A stretch of 37,456 bases of DNA from a bacterium UBA4637 (lineage in GTDB: Bacteria > Bacteroidota > Bacteroidia > Bacteroidales > Bacteroidaceae), in assembly GCA_002405875.1 (NCBI GenBank), contig DHMR01000021.1, positions 1 through 37,456 on the forward strand, in the 5' to 3' direction. Positions 35,183 to 37,456 of the stretch are shown here, one piece after another (position 1 is the stretch's first letter; every line of letters begins with the position of its first letter). The notes under the pieces were generated by a model. It was given only the letters and a program-made list of their open reading frames with translations. It was not told where the DNA came from and did no database searches. The translations under genes and the position numbers were made by a program.

Positions 35183-35248
35183 TCTTTTCCTCGGAAGGGA
35201 AAAAACAAAACATCCCGTGGAATTATTTTTTCCCTCCCGAGGAAAAAA
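35183..35248. repeat. Long imperfect hairpin in the gap before the LuxR regulator
   Basis: TTTTCCTCGGAAGGGAAAAA... (35185-35205) pairs with 35226-35246 over 21 bp with a single A/C mismatch; 20-nt loop. No U-tract follows on either strand, so it is not a standard terminator. It lies 86 nt after the phospholipase gene and about 90 nt before the regulator ATG. Confidence 0.75.
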
Positions 35249-35337
35249 TAAAAGTGGGTCTGAGCAAATCGAAAGGAACGCAGACAGCCACCAACAAGCT
35301 TAAGAGAATTGTAAACAAAATATCAAATAGACAAAAG

Positions 35338-35985
35338 ATGAACGAAGAAAAGAAACAAACAAAGAGCGGGCTAGGTCATCCTGCAGACAAGAAAACTTTC
35401 CTACCCGTCTTGGCAATTATAGAAAGCAATACACTCGCAGCTATGGGGCTCAAGCAATTGCTAGAGACAGCCATGCCTTTCGCATCCGTCAAAGCCTTTG
35501 GTACCTTTGGTGAATTTGAGGCCAACAAACCAGAGCAATACATGCACTATTTTGTGTCTATGCAGATTGTTCTGGCCAATCGTTCATTCTTCTTAAACCA
35601 CAAACACAAGACCATTGTGCTGACTCCAAGCAATGACCCGAAGTCACAGTTGAACAATTTCCATTGCATCAGTGTTTGCGTATCAGAGAGTATGCTCATC
35701 AAAGAACTACTTTCCTTACAACAACAAGGACATCCACATGGCGAGCACTTACCCAAAATGGATGAGAAAAATGATGAAAAGAAACTATCCGACCGAGAGA
35801 CAGAGGTGCTGGCTCTCGTTGCAAAAGGGAAAATCAACAAGGAAATTGCCGACCAACTTTGCATTGGATTGACTACTGTCATCACCCATCGAAAGAAAAT
35901 CCAAGAAAAATTGGGGCTAAAATCAGTGGCAGCCCTCACCATTTATGCGGTAACCCACGGTCTTGTCGACATCAATCACATCTAA
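35338..35985 (+). CDS. LuxR-type transcriptional regulator with degenerate receiver-like domain
   Basis: A 215-residue regulator from the ATG at 35338. The frame is open to 35134, but that part is translated through a long hairpin and is not protein-like. N-terminal domain (about 20-125, LAIIESNTLAAMGLKQLLETAM) resembles a receiver fold but has no acidic pocket or phosphoacceptor Asp, so it is likely non-phosphorylated. A charged linker leads to a LuxR/FixJ HTH (about 148-215: LSDRETEVLALVAKGKINKEIADQL, TVITHRKKIQEKLG). Architecture recalls orphan LuxR regulators of Bacteroidota such as CdhR of Porphyromonas (comparison by architecture only). The HTH is clearly paralogous to that of the convergent hemerythrin-fusion regulator. 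Confidence 0.8.
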   Translation: MNEEKKQTKSGLGHPADKKTFLPVLAIIESNTLAAMGLKQLLETAMPFASVKAFGTFGEFEANKPEQYMHYFVSMQIVLANRSFFLNHKHKTIVLTPSNDPKSQLNNFHCISVCVSESMLIKELLSLQQQGHPHGEHLPKMDEKNDEKKLSDRETEVLALVAKGKINKEIADQLCIGLTTVITHRKKIQEKLGLKSVAALTIYAVTHGLVDINHI

Positions 35986-35989
35986 TACT

Positions 35990-36050
35990 CTCATAAATCA
36001 TGAAAAAACATACCTACAAATAGATAACCATCCTCATAAATCATGAAAAA
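35990..36050. repeat. 18-bp direct repeat
   Basis: CTCATAAATCATGAAAAA occurs at 35990-36007 and again at 36033-36050, a 43-nt period. The second copy runs into the left arm of the terminator. Confidence 0.85.
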
Positions 36051-36084
36051 GCCTCTCATCACATGGACATGATGAGAGGCTTTT
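36047..36084. terminator. Bidirectional intrinsic terminator
   Basis: Perfect 15-bp stem AAAAGCCTCTCATCA (36047-36061) and TGATGAGAGGCTTTT (36070-36084), 8-nt loop, A/T tracts at both ends. It separates the two convergent LuxR-type regulators. Confidence 0.92.
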
Positions 36085-36150
36085 CCTTTTGCCTATACCT
36101 AGGAATGGGGATAGCATCTTCCCCAAAATAATCATCTGAAAAAGAGAATT

Positions 36151-37107
36151 CTATAACTTCACGGTCGAAATGTCGACCAAATTATTTACTATAGCATAAA
36201 TAGTAAGACCAGCAGGGGAATGAATCTGCAACTTGCGGGCGATATTCCGTCGATGGGTAATAACGGTATTGATGGAAATAAAGAGGTGGTCAGCAATCTC
36301 CTTATTGGTCATTCCTTGTACCAAGGCGACGATGACATCTTTCTCACGATCACTCAACTGTTCATCACTCTGAGGAGCCTGGGATATCATACTTGAAATC
36401 TTGGCACTCACATCATTTTGTTTCAGCTTGCGCTCCTCATTTCTGACGGCTGGAATGAAAATTTCTTCCTCCACTTCCGAGTGGTGAGCAAGCCATTCCT
36501 CATTATTATAGATGTCATAGAGCGTGGCACTGAGTTGGTTGTTGTGAAGCCCATCAGAAGGAAGATATTTGATGATAATACTCTTAAGTTCCTTGAGTTT
36601 TTGGTCGACCTGCACATGATGCTTCGAAAAGGTCTCTATGTCGAAATTGCTGGTTGCATTTCCGTCTATAAGTGCTTGAACATAAGGGAATACCATTTTT
36701 TCCTCATACTTCATGTGATTGGTGATGCTGTGGGCATAATCATCATACAACTTCAAGATAAGACGAGCCAGGTTGTCGTTCTCATCAAGTGCCTCAACCA
36801 ACTCCTTGCGAATGAACGGAAGTTGGAAATCTATATAGTAGGCATGGGAAGCCTTGAGATAATGCAACAAAGTAGGCAACGACAACCTATCAGCGTTGTC
36901 GTATTCCTTATATCCATTGATAGTAAAGTTGACTACAGCGAGGAACGTGTAAGTATCCACATTCTGTTCCTCGCACACCTCCTTGACAGTCTTGTCGCCA
37001 AAGCCCAGATTGATGCCAAAGCTACCCAGGCTCTGCAAGATGTTGTAATTGTCACGAATGATGCTGATCATCTTGTCATCAGCCTCATACATCTTCTGAT
37101 TCTTCAT
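36151..37107 (-). CDS. RIC/hemerythrin-like di-iron domain fused to a LuxR-type HTH regulator
   Basis: A 318-residue regulator. Residues about 14-58 resemble the ScdA_N/DUF542 domain of RIC (YtfE) proteins, but the CC pair expected after GI(D/N)F is replaced (INLGFGDK). Residues about 80-222 form a hemerythrin-like four-helix bundle with the RIC ligand set: H88, H131 and E135 (HxxxE), H163 or H164, H209 and E213 (HxxxE); spacings agree within a few residues with E. coli YtfE. The C-terminus (about 248-318, LSDREKDVIVALVQGMTNKEIADHL, TVITHRRNIARKL) is a LuxR HTH. Inferred role: sensing O2, NO or redox state through a di-iron site and controlling transcription. Good promoter at 37185-37215. Confidence 0.85.
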   Translation of the reverse strand: MKNQKMYEADDKMISIIRDNYNILQSLGSFGINLGFGDKTVKEVCEEQNVDTYTFLAVVNFTINGYKEYDNADRLSLPTLLHYLKASHAYYIDFQLPFIRKELVEALDENDNLARLILKLYDDYAHSITNHMKYEEKMVFPYVQALIDGNATSNFDIETFSKHHVQVDQKLKELKSIIIKYLPSDGLHNNQLSATLYDIYNNEEWLAHHSEVEEEIFIPAVRNEERKLKQNDVSAKISSMISQAPQSDEQLSDREKDVIVALVQGMTNKEIADHLFISINTVITHRRNIARKLQIHSPAGLTIYAIVNNLVDISTVKL

Positions 37108-37184
37108 CTTTGTTACCTATAATTTGAAAACATTCATAATGTCCTGTATTCGATTGGCACAAAAATATGTCATCGATTCGGCGG

Positions 37185-37215
37185 CAAAGTTACAAAAAAG
37201 AATTGAAACTTGCAA
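37185..37215 (-). promoter_or_regulatory. Promoter of the hemerythrin-LuxR gene
   Basis: Minus-strand TAACTTTG (37192..37185) with TTG (37215..37213) 20 nt upstream. A second possible -7, TATTTTTG (37167..37160), lies nearer the gene. Confidence 0.7.
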
Positions 37216-37257
37216 TACCTAGAAATGGGGATGCGGCAGTTTACCAACTTTTAAGTA

Positions 37258-37288
37258 TTGCAAGAAATTTTAAAACTCCGTACCTTTG
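37258..37288 (+). promoter_or_regulatory. Promoter reading out of the right edge
   Basis: TTG (37258-37260) and TACCTTTG (37281-37288) with 20 nt between them. It is followed by CACCCGAAATCG and at least 168 nt without a recognisable gene. Confidence 0.65.
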
Positions 37289-37456
37289 CACCCGAAATCG
37301 AAAGAGTGCGGTGATGCTTGCCATTCTTGAGTGGATTGCGCCTGCTGACATCGGTAAGTCGCTTGAAGTCAAGAGCGCAAACAGACATCCGCACTTCTCT
37401 CTTTTCATTAACATAGATTCTACTCCTAAGAGAGATAGGACGAGTTGCTAAATATT
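37289..37456 (+). other. Probable leader of a gene beyond the right edge
   Basis: Downstream of the promoter I see no recognisable coding region. An ATG at 37314 opens 45 codons (MLAILEWIAPADIGKSLEV...) ending at 37451, which I do not recognise and which lacks a clear ribosome binding site. The 37108-37456 gap otherwise holds only the two divergent promoters. Confidence 0.4.

Noticed and set aside
35185..35246. Standard intrinsic terminator for the phospholipase gene
   Set aside because: The stem is not followed by a U-tract on the plus strand; A-rich sequence follows instead.
35134..35337. 68-codon N-terminal extension of the LuxR regulator
   Set aside because: It translates a long hairpin and has no domain; the ATG at 35338 starts a normal-length protein.
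37167..37451. 94-codon frame at the right edge
   Set aside because: Its start lies upstream of two divergent promoters; the promoter at 37258-37288 would exclude most of it.

Overview
The window looks like the chromosome of a Bacteroidales bacterium, most likely Prevotellaceae (Prevotella/Segatella-like). Evidence: Bacteroidota core promoters (TAnnTTTG at -7, often a TTG/TTTG about 19-20 nt upstream), SusC/SusD outer-membrane pairs, BACON and IPT/TIG modules, short Prevotella-type C-terminal secretion tails and the RprX/RprY two-component pair. The genus is an inference; no rRNA is present. I found no insertion sequence, tRNA, CRISPR array or prophage.

Layout. 1-8.6 kb is housekeeping: rpsF (partial), a small two-helix membrane protein, rprY and rprX, an EF-G paralogue whose GTPase motifs are degenerate, hemW, a small membrane protein and tcdA. 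8.6-28.3 kb, all on the minus strand, is a large beta-mannan/glucomannan utilisation locus (PUL). In transcription order it reads: secreted GH5 with a secretion tail; a secreted 345-aa beta-rich protein of unknown function followed by a GH5_7-type mannanase; susC-susD-IPT surface binding protein-BACON/GH5 lipoprotein; then CE7 acetyl esterase-GH26 mannanase-GH130 mannosylglucose phosphorylase-GPH transporter-mannobiose 2-epimerase. Next come a BadF/BadG-type sugar kinase (minus), an MscS-family channel, kdsA, kdsD and a phospholipase-D/cardiolipin-synthase-like gene (plus). The right end holds two convergent LuxR-type regulators, one of them a fusion of a RIC/hemerythrin-like di-iron module with an HTH.

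How the PUL should work (inference from the families). The SusCD complex and the IPT protein capture glucomannan; the surface GH5 lipoprotein and the secreted GH5/GH26 enzymes cut it; the CE7 esterase removes acetyl groups. The GPH carrier imports mannobiose. The epimerase turns it into mannosyl-glucose, and GH130 phosphorolyses that to mannose-1-phosphate plus glucose. No alpha-galactosidase, beta-glucosidase or linked regulator lies in the window.

The observation I consider most novel is a shared promoter architecture. The starts of the susC operon, the CE7 operon and the 345-aa gene carry an aligned, ungapped upstream box (GTA-T...A-TA pattern, 19 bp) at exactly the same distance from the -7 element (23 nt), and all three lack a good -33. 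This points to one activator controlling three transcripts. The second is the RIC-like/LuxR fusion regulator with all six expected di-iron ligands but without the Cys pair, facing a paralogous LuxR protein with a degenerate receiver.
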